Origin: Adiantum capillus-veneris
Lineage: Eukaryota > Streptophyta > Polypodiopsida > Polypodiales > Pteridaceae
NCBI GenBank assembly: GCA_014529385.2
Contig: CM043950.1
Location: forward strand, 74,965,935 to 75,029,934
Direction: 5' to 3'
Length of the DNA: 64,000 bases
Below the pieces are notes generated by a model that made no database searches, was not told where the DNA came from, and worked only from the letters and a program-made list of their open reading frames with translations. This document shows positions 1-11,590 of the stretch, piece by piece. Each line of letters opens with the position of its first letter. The stretch's first letter is position 1. The translations under genes and the position numbers were made by a program.

Positions 1-956
1 CATCCTGCTTATCCACTCTGATGATATTCGTCCTAGGGACTTCACCACCATCCGGAGGAGCTGGCTGCACCTGATTCTCTACTACCTGCTCCCTCGGGCC
101 ATTGGGTTGTACTTGGCCTCTACCTCTGCCAAACAATGGATAAATACCGCCTCTTTCTCTTAGCGGATGAGTGCAATCTGGCGCATAGTGTCCTTCTTCA
201 CCGCAATTGTAACACCGACCAGGCAGTGGCCTTGCCCTGCCCCTTGCTCCTCTGGGTTGACCTCCATCCATCATGCTTAACCGCAATTCTTGCATTTTCT
301 CAGACAAATCCTGCACGATTCGCACCCAATTTTGTGGCACAACAGCTACACCTCGGTTTGCCTGGTTTCATCATGAATAGCATTCCTCGGACCCTGAGGT
401 TGGACCACCGCTTGATAACCGCTTCATAACCCGACACACCCTGTTCAATCTTCTTTTTTATTTTCATGGTTTTTGCCTTTGTGATAGCCACTACACCATT
501 ATAGTTTTCTGGGCTCTCAAAATCCACTTTCTCCCTGACTTTAGGATGCAGGCATGCCAAGAATTTAATCGAGCTTGAAGTAGTCACCATTGGTCAATTG
601 CATGGCAGTCGTCGCTAACTCTGCCCAGCACACTTCAAAACGATCCAAAAACAAGCTGAACTCTTCACTTACATCCTGTTTGAGTGCCTTCAGTTTGGCA
701 CCCATCTCCATTGGGGACGCCTCTTTGCGGAAATCATGTACGAAACGCGCCCGCAGAGCCGGCCAAGCATGCCTCGGCTCACCTTCTAAAGCTTCGTACC
801 ATACCTTTGCCTTCTTGCGCATCACCAAAGGAAATGTCTGCATCTTGTTATCCTCGTTCGGCATGCGCAGCGACAACATATACAACTCAAAGTCTCCACC
901 CACTCGTCAAGATTTTCTTCACCTATAGAAATTGGCCCATAGCTTCGAGATGCCAT
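1..956 (-). pseudogene. Ty3/gypsy gag, partial and frameshifted
   Basis: Retroelement capsid/nucleocapsid polyprotein, reading leftwards off the window. A start codon at 954-956 opens MASRSYGPISIGEENLDEWV. A frame change near 900 leads into the capsid-like segment (KVWYEALEGEPRHAWPALRA, then FVHDFRKEASPMEMGAKLKA), typical of the plant Retrotrans_gag domain with its W-x(n)-F pattern. A second frame change near 575 leads to FLACLHPKVREKVDF. A nucleocapsid CCHC knuckle, CYNCGEEGHYAPDC, lies at 173-214, followed by a G/R/Q/P-rich stretch. Protease and pol would lie left of base 1. Gag family is clear; the exact clade is not. Confidence 0.8.
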
Positions 957-3060
957 GTCGACCAACACCAAAAACTGCTTCTCTTCACTTAACTCGGAGC
1001 AATCAGTGTGCTCCTCAGTGGGGGCACCAGAAGATGGAGAGGGGGAATGGGGAACACACCCGACACACACACAATGGCCCCTATATAGCTCAGGGTATTC
1101 ACAACACCCCTGTCCTCTCAAACACACCTTCAAAATAAGCAACTCACACTAGCAGGGCCTCGCCTGTACTTCGCCCAATCCATACACGCTTTGCACGATC
1201 ACCAAACACCGATCAACCCAATCTTGCCCACTTCCCGCTCTTCCACAACTCAACACCTCTCTCTCTTTCTCTCACACACACAGGGGGCCCGAGGGGGCGC
1301 ACACGCTCACACACACCGGCACCACACACTTTGGGGACAAGCAAAGAAGAAAGGGGGAAAAGGGGGAAGACGAAGCCAAAAACTGGTAATGATAGCTTTC
1401 CGTCAATGAAAAACCCACTGTACAAGATCCTCACTGTCTGCTCTAGGCTGCACCATCAATCCGTACTGAGGGGCATACACCTCCCTCGAAGCTTGACTCT
1501 GTCGGCACACAACTCGATAGAAAATCCACCGATGTCTTCACTTGCATAGTAGCTCCTCCTTGTGGAAACCCTCTTCTTCCAAGCCCTCATGCACTCGGGT
1601 CACTTCACGGACCACCCATGTCAGGTCCGACCACTCTGCGCACGAAGCATCCTCTTGGTAGCCTTTGTTGGGCCTTTCCTCTACCCAGTGTTTGCCCTTT
1701 CGAGCCGCTTCCCTGCGATCCTTCTCCTTTGGATGTCCGCTTCGATCACACTACGCACGAAGCGTCTCCTCCTTCCCCAAACTCAAATCCAAACCCGAAA
1801 TCCAACCTCGCTCGAAAAACGTTGCCTTTCTCCTTTCTCCCTTTTTGTTTTTTCTTTTAAGGCCAAGAAAAAAAACTCCTTTTTTTGGCAATGGCGCCTC
1901 TCAACCAAAGCCTTTACTTTCTTTTTTACTTTTGTCTTTGGTCCTTATGGCTTTATAAGGCTTACTTTCTTTTTCGTGTTTTTCCCGGAAGTCCATCCAC
2001 ACTTTTTTCTTTCCTCTACAATTCACAATCAAAGAGGCTTTTTAGTCCTCATGTCCCATGCAATGGGTGCTCCGTGAGTTCGAGTTCACTGAACCCCCTT
2101 CTCCCGGAGCTGAGCCACACTAAGGCTAGCTCCAAACCTCGAAACATTTCCTCTTTCGATCAATTCACACCCTCGAACATCAAGTCACAAAAGTGGGGGG
2201 AAAAAACTGATTCGCCTCCATTGCAAATGTCCGCCAAGTTAAATTGGGCGTACCATGATGCGTTTCGACTCCGAGCGGCGAGCCATGAATTCTGGTTGAC
2301 TCCCCATGTCACATGCCACTTTCCACAACCTTTGCGAGCTTAAAAAGATTCTTGACAGCGTGCCTACCACCACCCAGCCCGGTGAGCACATACCTCACCC
2401 CCGGCAAATATACCTCAGGCCATAACTTGCTCGTTTGAGCTTCGAATGGCGAACCAAAAAGACCGTCATGATCAACAACTTGAGATTTACATGCATATCT
2501 ACTGATCCCAATTTTGGCCACCTGTCTATACCTGCCTCTCCGTCGGGACCTTCGAAGCCTTCTAACTTCGGACTGGCATATCTTTCACATCGAAGCCCCG
2601 TTTGATGAGCCGTCTGGACAAGCTTCTAGAGCATCTTGAACACCACATTTCGGGACACATTTTTTGCATTTTGAACACCTTGACTTGCCGTCATAATTAT
2701 CTCTTTTTGGATGCCCCCCTGGCCTAAAAAAACCCTTTAAGGACGCATTTTTGTTGCCACTGTCCTACTGAGGTCTCCCACACCGGCTTTAGCCCTCTAT
2801 CATGCACCTATGAGCACTCTTTGCACTGCATAGCACACTTTATAGCGCGGAACAACTTTGGCTGCACCAGCGCGGGGAGTTGTCTCTCTCCCTCGCCCTC
2901 GTGGCACTGTAGTGGTCGCCATAGCCGACTGCTGCAGACGTTTATTTTCACACACAAGGCGCCCAAAGTCTTTGGACTTGGGCAATTCATCCAAAAAAAC
3001 CTCAAGATAGGAGGCGTGCCCACCCGGGCACACACCCGATACCCAAGTCAGGGTGTTGGA
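957..3060. other. Non-coding stretch upstream of the left-edge gag
   Basis: No supported gene. By position this should hold the leader and perhaps the 5' LTR of the minus-strand gag element, but I could not find an LTR pair or a convincing primer site. A TATA-like string (GCTATATAGG on the minus strand, about 1081-1091) lies about 120 bp upstream of the gag start. Simple CT/CA-rich sequence lies at about 1255-1330 and T-rich runs at about 1840-1990. Short open frames here are low-complexity and do not resemble known proteins. Confidence 0.4.
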
Positions 3061-3427
3061 AGGTGTTGGCAAGGCCAAAATCCGACACAAGCATAGGCAA
3101 GGGGCCACCAAATTCCAAGTAAACAGTCCGAATGACACAAATTGCAGAAGTTGATCGAAGTTAAAGTTTGATGGAGTTGAAGTTTCATAAGAATATCTAT
3201 TGCAATTTCTTCCTTCGAGAGGATTCAGGCATCAACGACATTTCAAGGAGTACAAATTTTTGGCGGCATCGTCAAGCATAGTTGATTCAACTATCAAGAT
3301 CTTGTGGAGTTCCATATACGGCGGACTACCATCGATTCGGACGGAGTTAGCATGGCTACTTTACTTTGCGAGTGCTCCCAATATCAGGTATCTTTTCCAA
3401 GTACTTCTTTCACCGCACTATGTAGCC
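3061..3427 (+). other. Leader upstream of the 3.4-8.3 kb gypsy element
   Basis: Non-coding sequence just upstream of a plus-strand gag. A 5' LTR matching the LTR at 8106 could not be found here, and there is no TGGTATCAGAGC site. The 5' LTR is probably lost or too diverged to see. I found nothing else of note. Confidence 0.35.
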
Positions 3428-4507
3428 ATGGATTCAGATATCAATATGACATTCGATTTTGATCAAAGTACTCCTGATCCTACCAATGATGGCCCACGGC
3501 CGGATCCTCTCAAGGAGAGTAACCGTGATGCTATGGTAGAAGAAGATACTTATGAGTTGCTCGATATTCAAGAATTTCGTGCACTTCAGACACGCATGAC
3601 CGTCATGGATGAAAATTTTTAAGCTTTAAATGAAAATGTTACTAAACTTTCCATATTAGTCATTCAATTAATGCATTGGCAGTCTAAGAGTCCTGCTGAC
3701 ACCCACATGCATGAGCACGTTGGCACACAAGGGCAAGGCCCAATTCACGATACGTTGCATACTCTCACTGCCAAAGAGGTGGATGGCTTGTTAATGTACT
3801 TTAAATCACCAGTCTTTAAGGGCGAACATCGAGGCCGCAATAAGGATGCAATAAACATCTTTCTTAGCAAATGGGATGGAATTCACGTCTTCAGGCGTAC
3901 TCTCGATGCAGTTAGAGATCTGCAAACGAGCTTAACTCTAGAAGGCAAGGCCTACCAATGGTGGATGTCTCTCAAGGAGAAGAACATCATACCACAGAGC
4001 TGGGCAGCCTTGGAAGGAATGTTTAGCAAGGAATTTTTGCCTACTAATGAAGCCGACTGGAACTGGATGGCTTGGGATACATGTTCCATGTGCCAATACC
4101 CATCACTCCTTGAATATATCTCTCACTATCAGGATGTTATCCTCAAGTTCGAAGGCTTGGATACCTTTCAACAAGTACGAGGGTTCATACGAGGTCTGAC
4201 ACCTAAGCTTAAGAAGTATGTCAAGACCCAAGACCCTAAAACACTTGAGGAAGCCATAGTGAAAGCACATATTCATGATGACCCTAATGAGACGAAATTA
4301 CATAATAGTAACATGCATGCTAGTATACACGGTAATACACGCACGCAATATGGGCACAATAAAAGAATATTTATAGTTGCTAATTTAGATGCATCTAAAA
4401 AACCCAAGGGGTCTAGAGGTCCTCTTTTTCCTGAGGATTTTGATAAAGCCAAGAAAGAGAGGTAATGTTTTCAATGTTTAGGGAGAGGTCATGGCAAAAA
4501 GGATTGT
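3428..4507 (+). pseudogene. gypsy gag with CCHC knuckle
   Basis: Gag polyprotein of the decayed gypsy element. One frame runs from ATG 3428 to about 4885 with in-frame stops at about 3620 and 4463. The middle holds a capsid-like domain (LEGKAYQWWMSLKEKN, then WAALEGMFSKEFLP, then FIRGLTPKLKKYV), matching the plant gypsy Retrotrans_gag pattern. After the second stop the same frame encodes the nucleocapsid knuckle CFQCLGRGHGKKDC at 4466-4507. The start is chosen as the first ATG before the acidic N-terminus (MDSDINMTFDFDQ); an upstream start is possible. The persistent frame with only point stops shows a once functional gag. Confidence 0.8.
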
Positions 4508-5105
4508 CCCAAGGGGAAATTTGTTGCTCAAGGGAAGGATAAATCAGTGCACACGGTGCAACTACTGTCTCTTGAGTCTTCCTCAAAATTCTCCACAGTG
4601 GAAGTAACACACGCTGAGGTGGTGTATGCATGTTGTCTCACAGCTTCCATATGGCAACAAACCTTTGGACCACATGAGTTAGTATGCATGCACGGATATC
4701 TGCAAGTGCATAATGTGCGCATCTTGGTAGATGATGGTGCTTCTCACAATTTCATCAATTATGGATTGGTGAAAAAGCTCAAACTGCCTCAAACAGCGAG
4801 TACCCACCGCTACAAGGTAGCAATGATGAATGGACATGATACTGAAATATGGGATACTCAATGCCGAGCTATATATTCCATTTGAAGTACAAGTGTACTC
4901 TACTTGTTTGGATTTTTAGGTTATGAACATGGAAAGGGATAATGTGGTTCTTGGTAGGGAGTGGTTGCATAGCCTAGGACCATCACTGAAGCGTAGCTAT
5001 GAGCACAACAGCTTGATGTTTGAATCCCATGGCGCACATGTGTTGTTGTTAGGAGAAAATGATATACCTTCATCACCACTAATTTGTACCGCCAAGCTTA
5101 GGTAG
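4508..5105 (+). pseudogene. gypsy aspartic protease (retropepsin), inactive
   Basis: Protease domain following gag. The active-site region reads LVDDGASHNF at about 4724-4753, where the family expects D-S/T-G; the Ser is replaced by Asp. A frame change near 4875 leads into VVLGREWLHSLGP, the usual LGxxWL segment near the end of plant gypsy retropepsins. A TAG stop falls between them at about 4917. Processing of Gag-Pol would have been its role. With the changed active site and broken frame it cannot be active. Confidence 0.75.
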
Positions 5106-5299
5106 CTCGTTTCTGATAATGAAATAGATCAGGTTTTCTTGTGTTACTCACAGTCTCATTTTCTTTTTGACATTGAGTCAGTTGAACATTCCTCAACGCC
5201 GCATGCTTCTCTCTCCTCTATTCCACCAATTGCTAGTTCTAAACAAGAAAACATTGCTAGTCAATGACAACAATTATTAAAGTAATTCCAAGTTGTATT

Positions 5300-6540
5300 T
5301 CCTAATGATTTTCCACTAGGATTACCGCTGACATGATTAGTGAAACATAGCATTGACGTGGGTGCACACTGTAAACCTGTTAGTAAACCACCTTATTGTA
5401 TGAGTTACTCAGAGGCTGCTGAGGTGGAACGTGAGCTTGCTGACTACCTTAGCAGAGGGTTTATACAACCGAGTTCTTCACCATGGGCTTCACCTATCCT
5501 TCTAGTGAAGAAAAAGGACCACAGTATGCGCATGTGCATAGAATACCGGGCCTAAAATGAAGTTACGGTTAAGAACAAATACCCATAGCCAAGCTTGCTG
5601 ATATACCTAAGACTGCCTTTTGAACACGATTTGGACACTACGAGTTTTTGGTGATGCCCGTTGGGTTAACCAATGTGCCTGCAACATTCATGACACTTAT
5701 GGATAGTGTCTCGAAGCCATATTTGGGAAAATTTGTCATTGTTTTCCTCCATGACATCCTCCTCTATAGTGCTTTTGAAGAAGAGCACTTACAACATCTC
5801 AGACAAGTGTTTGAGTTGTTACGTACAAACAAGTTATATGCCAAGGAATTTAAATGTGATTTTCTAAAAGATGAAATTCATTATTTAGGGCATGTTATTT
5901 CAGCTCATGGCCTATACATGGATCAATCAAAAGTGGATACCATCAAAAAATGGCCTCCTCCTAAAAATCTTGAAGAATTACATATATTTTTAAGATTTGC
6001 AGTTTTTTACCAAAGGATTGTTACAAAATATGCTCAAATTGTTGTTCCTATGACAGATCAACTTAAAGGCAAAGGAAAATCTTTTCAGTGGGGATCCGCT
6101 CAAAAGCACAGTTTTGATACGCTCAAGGATGCATTAGCTACAGCTCCTATACTAGCTATTGTAGATCCTTTGAAACCACTCGTTTTGGAAAGGGATGCGA
6201 GTGATCGTGCTATTGGAGCAGTCTTGTTACAAGACGGACGACCGATTGCATTTGAAAGTAAGAAGCTTGATGCAACTAAGCATAATTATTTAGCTTACGC
6301 GCACAAACTCTATGCGCACAATAGTGTCGGCCTTAAAAACATGGCGGCATTATCTGTATGGTGCTCAATTCGAGATTGTGTTTGACCATGAAAGCATCAA
6401 ATGGTTTACACAACAAATAGATTTAAAGGGTCGAAAATCCAGGTTGGCCGAGATTGTTCAGGAATATGACGCCAAGCTAAGGTATCGCAAAGGTCGATAC
6501 AATGTAGTGGCGGACGCTCTAAGAAGAATGCCAGAGATTA
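5300..6540 (+). pseudogene. gypsy reverse transcriptase and RNase H, internally deleted
   Basis: The RT start is recognisable from VERELADYLSRGFIQPSSSP and PILLVKKKDHSMRMCIEYRA. Near 5590-5625 the sequence jumps to the fragment DIPKTAF and then GHYEFLVMPVGLTN, so the block carrying the first catalytic Asp (FSKIDLRSGYHQ in relatives) is deleted. The second motif reads VFLHDILLYS instead of VFxDDILxYS. RNase H follows with DASDRAIGAVLLQDGRPIAF and DHESIKWF, with a frame change near 6312. Family assignment is firm. Catalytic function is excluded by the deletion and the motif change. Confidence 0.85.
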
Positions 6541-7480
6541 TTTCGCTCTTGTTCACGGAACTTCGTAGTGAATTTTTAGATTCTCTCAAGGGCAAATATG
6601 AGCATGATGAAGCATATTCCAAAGTGTGGAGCCATGTTCAAAAGAGGGATCCTTCTCACTCCAACGATGGTAGTGTACAGTTAACCTCCACACCTAGTTC
6701 TCCTTTATCAAGTGATGAACTACAACGATGGAAGCATTTTACCATTGACAATGGGTACCTACTCCACAAGGGGAGAGTTTGTGTACCGACGAATATGGAC
6801 ATTCGGCGCCAAATTCTTTATGAATGTCAAGATAGTCTAAGTGCAGGGCACCGTGGGATTAGAAAAACTTATCCTCTTGTACGATGATAGTTTAACTGGC
6901 CAGGTATACATGTCTTTGTTCAAGCTTATGTCTTGCACTGCCAAAAATGTGAAGTTAACAAAGCAGAGCGCCTAAAAACAGGAGGACTCTTATATCCTTC
7001 GGAGATTCCCAATGGAAAATGGGAAAGTATCTCTGTGGATTTTATTGTAGGATTACGAACCACTATACGAGATCATGACTCAGTATGGGTGGTCGTAGAT
7101 AGTTTGACTAAACTATGTAAGTTTATTCCAACCAAATCAAAGGTTAAGACACCAGAACTAGCCAAGTTATTTGTAAATAATCTATACAAATTGTATGGTT
7201 TGCCAAGTAACATTGTTAATGACCGTGATCCCAATTTTAATAGCCACTTTTGGAGAGCTGTATTTAGACGATTGGGTACACAAATAAACCTTAGTACAAC
7301 TGATCATCCAGAAACGGGTGGTCAAACAAAACGGGTTAACCAGGTGCTAGAGGATATGCTAAGAGCATATGTCAACAAAAAACAATCAGACTGGGAAGAA
7401 TACTTACCTATTCTCGAGTTTGCCTAAAACAGTGCTAAGCATGTCACAACACGTTTTAGTCCTTTCATGCTAATGTACGG
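6541..7480 (+). pseudogene. gypsy integrase zinc module and catalytic core
   Basis: The N-terminal H2C2 module is seen around 6749-6960 (ECQDSLSAGHRGIRKTY, then HCQKCEVNKAER), interrupted by two TGA/TAG stops near 6885. The DDE core follows: VDFIVGLRT, VVVDSLTKLCKFIPTKSK, NDRDPNFNSHFW and TGGQTKRVNQVLEDML. The usual Glu of the third catalytic motif (GQTERVN in relatives) is Lys here. A stop ends the frame at about 7427. The integrase would insert the element cDNA into chromatin. Confidence 0.85.
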
Positions 7481-8095
7481 GTTTTAACCTAGGTCACCAG
7501 TTAAGGTGGGACTGGCAATCAAAAAACTCCAATAGGTTAAGGATTTTCTCCAAAACCATATGGATATGCTGAAACTTGCTCGCCAGAATGTCCGGCAAGC
7601 ACAAGATCGGTATAAGAAATACGCTGATGAGAAACGTCGGCAAGTTACCTTCAAAGAAGGGGAGGAAGTAATTTTTACGTGTGCCAGAACATTCAGAAAG
7701 TATGAAAACTGGACTGACACCTAAATTATTTCCCCGATATTGTGGGTCTTTCAAAATACTCAAGCAAGTCGGTGATCGTTCCTACAAACTAAAACTACCT
7801 TCACATTCTCGCATTTATCCGGTGTTTCATGTAAGCCGTCTACGAAAGCGGTTACATGGGGACGACAATGTCATTGACCAATAGGTTTTGGTTAATTACA
7901 TTGAGTCTCATACCTTACCGCATGAACCTGAACGTGTTCTTGATTATCACGAGTTGCGTACACGTCATCACGTATGACAACAATCCTTAATCAACTGGAA
8001 AGACCGACCTGCAGAAGCTGCCACTTGGAAAAACATTAGTGTTCTTAAGAAGAAGTTTTCCACTTTTGTTTTCGAGGACGAAAACTCTTCTTAAG
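7481..8095 (+). pseudogene. gypsy integrase C-terminus with chromodomain-like tail
   Basis: The frame changes around 7680, then reads LTPKLFPRYCGSFKIL and YPVFHVSRLRKRLHG, the conserved integrase C-terminal (GPY/F-type) region. From about 7920 it continues with PERVLDYHELRTRHHV, a stop, then INWKDRPAEAATWKNISVLK, closely resembling the WK(G)xPxxEATWE core of the chromodomain in plant chromoviruses. In active elements that domain directs integration towards particular chromatin. The coding region ends about 10 bp before the 3' LTR. Confidence 0.75.
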
Positions 8096-8105
8096 GGGGC
8101 AGTAA

Positions 8106-8330
8106 TGTCAAGACACCGGCAAGGCCGGAGTAGATAAGGCAGGGCCGGGATAGGCCATGTGGAATGGGGAGTAGGGCAAAGGGCCAAGGGCATGCCTATA
8201 TAAGGGTGGTTGGGTAGAGGACTCTCAGGCTCGAGTCACCCCTGTCTGAAAAAAGTATCAGTTGTAACTGAATCTTCCTGCATGTCTAGCTGAATACGAC
8301 TGCACTCATTCAATTGCACAATTTCTTCCT
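8106..8330 (+). repeat. 3' LTR of the decayed gypsy element
   Basis: The LTR begins TGTCAAGACACC directly after a purine-rich tract (AAGGGGGCAG, 8093-8102), as expected for second-strand priming. A TATA box (TATATAAG) lies at 8197-8204, about 90 bp into the LTR. The end is placed approximately at 8330, after which relict gag sequence of another element starts. The matching 5' copy was not found. Confidence 0.55.
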
Positions 8331-8409
8331 TAGCTTTAGCCACTTCGTTATTTTAATTCACTGATCTCTTTCTCTAATGTACTGCATGTGTAGGTTCTTT
8401 GCAAAATTT

Positions 8410-9203
8410 ACCCTGTGTGGTTTGAGGATGAAGAGACTCACCCTCAAAGACTATTACTTCATGCACAACATCTGCTAAACCTAGCTTTCATACACAGCTT
8501 TGACTATGTCTTTATCATTATCCTGTAAGAAGGTAGCATCCTTGCGAGCATCTTTGAAAAAAAATCATATAAGCCTATTCAACATTAAATTCATCGTTTA
8601 CCTTTTCTTCGTTGCTCAAAATACGCTTCTCTGAAATTGAATCCACTACTTCCAGCTCAACATTTTCTTTGGCTTTACTTCTTGCAGAAATATGCTCCCA
8701 GAATTCATCATAGTTGAGAATCTGCATCTGATCCCCATCACCTTTATTGAATACAACCTGGCTTCATTCAGTAATCTCTTGTATTTCTTGATCTAGAATC
8801 CTTGAACTTTTTTAAATAATATCCTCTACAAAATAGTCCCACCGTGTGGGATATGCTTCTACTAGTTCTTGAACCTGCTTTTTAAAATCCGAGTTTAAAT
8901 CTCTTGAAAAGCTGCAATCATCCGATTTTCTCGAACATTTTGGCTCTTCATCTCAGCTTCATAACATGCAATAAAACCTTCTGGATCATCTCCCTAAAAA
9001 ATATGAAACTGCTCACATATAGTATCAAGTGCTAGCTCTAAAAAATCATCAATCTACTTTTTTATCTGCATGGCCTTTGCTTCCTGCAGAAACCCCTGAA
9101 CCAGTTCCATCATTTTTTGCAAATTTGTAACTTCCAGATTTTTATCAAATCCATTTAAACTGAAATCATCAATAAACTGATTTAATTGTTCTGGCATCTC
9201 CAT
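8410..9203 (-). pseudogene. Relict gag of the large gypsy lineage
   Basis: Reading minus from ATG at 9201-9203, one frame gives MEMPEQLNQFIDDFSLNGFD with three stops over about 115 codons. It then gives GDDPEGFIACYEAEMKSQNV, a gag-like acidic/aromatic segment. After a frame change it reads NYDEFWEHISARSKAKENVE, which resembles YDEFWKQVREANFANELS in the gag-protease linker of the 22-kb element (about 33370-33410). I infer a dead relative of that lineage, cut on its left by the junction with the LTR at about 8330-8400. Confidence 0.5.
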
Positions 9204-9227
9204 CTTTACCTCTCACCATGGCTCGTT

Positions 9228-9249
9228 TCACGTCGGGTTCACCAAAGAT
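9228..9249 (-). promoter_or_regulatory. Candidate tRNA-Trp primer-binding site beside an LTR start
   Basis: The plus strand at 9228-9244 reads TCACGTCGGGTTCACCA, which as I recall it is the 3' end of plant tRNA-Trp including CCA. Four bases later TGTCAGGG (9249) could be the edge of a minus-strand LTR. Its position, 25 bp upstream of the relict gag start, fits a minus-strand element. No partner LTR was found, so the LTR extent is unknown; 9250-9544 holds nothing else I can name. Confidence 0.4.
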
Positions 9250-9544
9250 GTCAGGGTATATGTGTTCGCTACATGAGCCGGGCAGGCTCCGGGCCTCTAG
9301 CTATGGGAGGTGTGAAAGAGGGAGAACAAGAGACACTAACAACTCTAGCAATCACCACAACATCAATTAATTGAATACTACTTTGAGTACAACTTAGTCC
9401 TTATCCAAGGTGGGATGTTAACAACACAGTCACTTGGGTCATCTGCTAACTAGGAGTTTAAGATCCCGTTTACAGGATTAACCAGGCCGTTAACGACACC
9501 AAACTTGACAAAATGCTAATTCAATCTCTAACGGATGACGCTGA

Positions 9545-11590
9545 TGGAAATTTTCCTCTGACGCTTTATCTGCTTCAAATACCTCGCGGATTTTGCAAGC
9601 TTCAATTCAATTCACTGCCTCGATCATCAAGATTCATTTATTACCAAGTATCATGTAACTTCCCGCTTTATGCACTTTGGACTGGCTTATCTACCATTCT
9701 TGAGCTTTATCTCCACCTCTACTCGACTTGCTCCGAGTCCCTTAGCCTGCCTCGTGCTTTCCTCTTGTTTCTTACTTTGCTTTGTTTACCATGCATGCCT
9801 TCTCCTGCTTTCTTCTCTTGCTGTGGTTCAAGACCATGAGTGCTTCTCTTGCTTTGACCAAGCTCTCCTTCTCAAGCTTTCTTGCCTTCTCCTTCTCAAG
9901 CTTGAGTTTTCTTACTTCAATTTTCTCGCCTTGGTTGCTTCCGAAAAGCTTCAAGCTCCTTCCCGTTCTTGCTTGCTTTGCTTCAACAAGTTTCTCACCT
10001 TGGTCGCTTCGAAAAATCTTCAAGCTCCTTCCCCTTCTTGCTTCCTTTTCTTCGACAAGTTTCTCGCCTTGGTTGCTTCCGAAAAACTTCAAGCTCCTTC
10101 CCCTTATTGCTTGCTTCGCTTCGACAAGTTTCTCACCTTGGTTGCTTCGAAAAATCTTGAAGCTCCTTCCCCTTCTTGCTTGCTTCGCTTTGACAAGTTT
10201 CTCGCCTTGGTTGCTTTGGAAAAGCTTTAAGCTCCTTCCCCTTCTTGCTTGCTTCGGCTCCTTGGTTCCCAAGCTCTCTCGGGACTCTTGCTCTCTCAAG
10301 CTTCAACCATGGCTAAGCATCGTTTTTGCTCCTTCTTCCAAGCTCTTTCCAAGTTCTTCCCTTCTTCCTCGCATGTGAATTCCTTCCCCTCATGCAAAAG
10401 AGAGAGCCGTATTGATAGTGTGCCCCCTCCCTTAGCAACGATAGCGCCGTCGTTGCTAGGGAGGCATAAACCCCCCCTGCTGACGTGGCAAGGAGGTTTT
10501 CTAGTAGCTCCAAAAGCTACATGACTAGCACCAAATCGCGTCGCCTCTAGTTTTCGATCACTTTTGGATTCGTGGACCAAGCCATTTGACATGCTAGTCG
10601 GGCTGCGTGAGCGCTTCCTCTTCTCCACACACTGCCATTCGCTGCTCTGCCTGCCATCACCTTCGTTTTTCTTTGGCTTCCCACACCCCCTAAGTTAGGG
10701 ACACTTTAATTCTTCAAGTCGGCGGCCATTGGCCATGCTCTTTAATTGGGAGGCCCTTTTTTTTTGTTGCCTTTGGACGGCCTAGCACAAGGGCACCACA
10801 TTTGGCATGCATAGCTGCTAAAGCATTGCCAAAGAAAAACATATTTCACCAGCAGTCCTTGACTAACAATATCTTCATGAATTTCGATGCCCACATTCCT
10901 TTTTCGACAGTGTCATATGCCTTCAATATGCAAGTAAAAGTGATTGCATTCGAAGAGTTTTCCTCTCTTTGCATCTACTCCAAATAGCTAGCTTCCTGGT
11001 CCTGCCTTGTTCGGTATATCTCACGATCATTGCATTTCAAGATCCGATCGAGAGCCAAAAACTCCGAGATGACAGTACGACCGAGTGGACTGGACTGATG
11101 CGGAACTGGCCCCCGGTAAATCTTTGACGGCCAATAACTTGGCAATCGAAACTCCGACCCCGCTGATCTGAAAAGACCAACGCGCTCCACAAACTAAGCA
11201 CTTGAGGCCCGTGCATTCACTCCATTTTTATCACCTCAGCTACAGTTGCCCAATCCAGTACGGATCTTCATTAACTCAAACTTCAAACTGCCATAACGTC
11301 TTCACCGTAGCTCCAATCGATGAGTCGTAAAGACATGCCGATAGAGAACTTCAAGCACTAGAGTTCTAGATCATAATATCCCATTTGTGCTCACTTCAAG
11401 CATAGTCTTTTTTAGCATCATTAAGGCATCCATTGGGATTTTTAAGCCGCATCTAGCATACATTAATCATTAAACTTGGCCTGTTAACAAGCCCTGATCA
11501 TAGCTCAGTAAATGCGTAGGATTCAAAGAAGATTAAATTGCATTTCTCTGCTCTATTTCCTATCATGAAAGCGAAGTTGCATGACATCCA
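9545..11590. repeat. 2-kb direct repeat, copy 1
   Basis: Homologous, with small indels, to 12607-14608 in the same orientation; both start ATGGAAATTTTCC and end near GAAGTTG..GACA.CCA. It contains a 69-bp minisatellite (9922-10262), a hairpin (10434-10457) and a long region with no coding capacity. The right-hand copy directly precedes a gag relic on the minus strand, so the repeat may be an LTR plus leader of minus-strand elements. I could not find a target duplication or clean LTR ends, so it is called only as a direct repeat. Confidence 0.7.
9922..10262. repeat. 69-bp minisatellite, five units
   Basis: Units begin at 9922, 9991, 10060, 10129 and 10198, each starting TTTCTCRCCTTGG and containing CAAGCTCCTTCC. 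The unit is a multiple of three, which keeps frames open on both strands and creates long repetitive shadow ORFs. No protein function is claimed. Confidence 0.9.

Larger units (their letters stand above)
3428..8330 (+). mobile_element. Decayed Ty3/gypsy (chromovirus-like) element
   Basis: The order gag, CCHC knuckle, protease, RT, RNase H, integrase zinc module, integrase core, chromodomain-like tail, purine tract and 3' LTR is readable on the plus strand. That order identifies Ty3/gypsy. The C-terminal chromodomain-like segment suggests the chromovirus branch. The copy is dead: it carries several stops and shifts, a deletion removing the first RT catalytic block, and FLHDIL in place of the FxDD motif. 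Only the 3' LTR is recognised. The 3' boundary (about 8330) is approximate because it runs into a minus-strand gag relic. Confidence 0.8.

Noticed and set aside
1893-1911. TGGCGCC string as a primer-binding site
   Set aside because: It follows no recognisable LTR end and the match to a tRNA stops after seven bases.
1562-2077. 171-codon plus-strand open frame with many Phe residues
   Set aside because: It is low-complexity T-rich sequence with no domain and no relative; likely a chance frame.
9772-10299. Long minus-strand open frame rich in K, R and Q
   Set aside because: It is produced by the 69-bp minisatellite staying open in all units; no start context or relative supports a gene.
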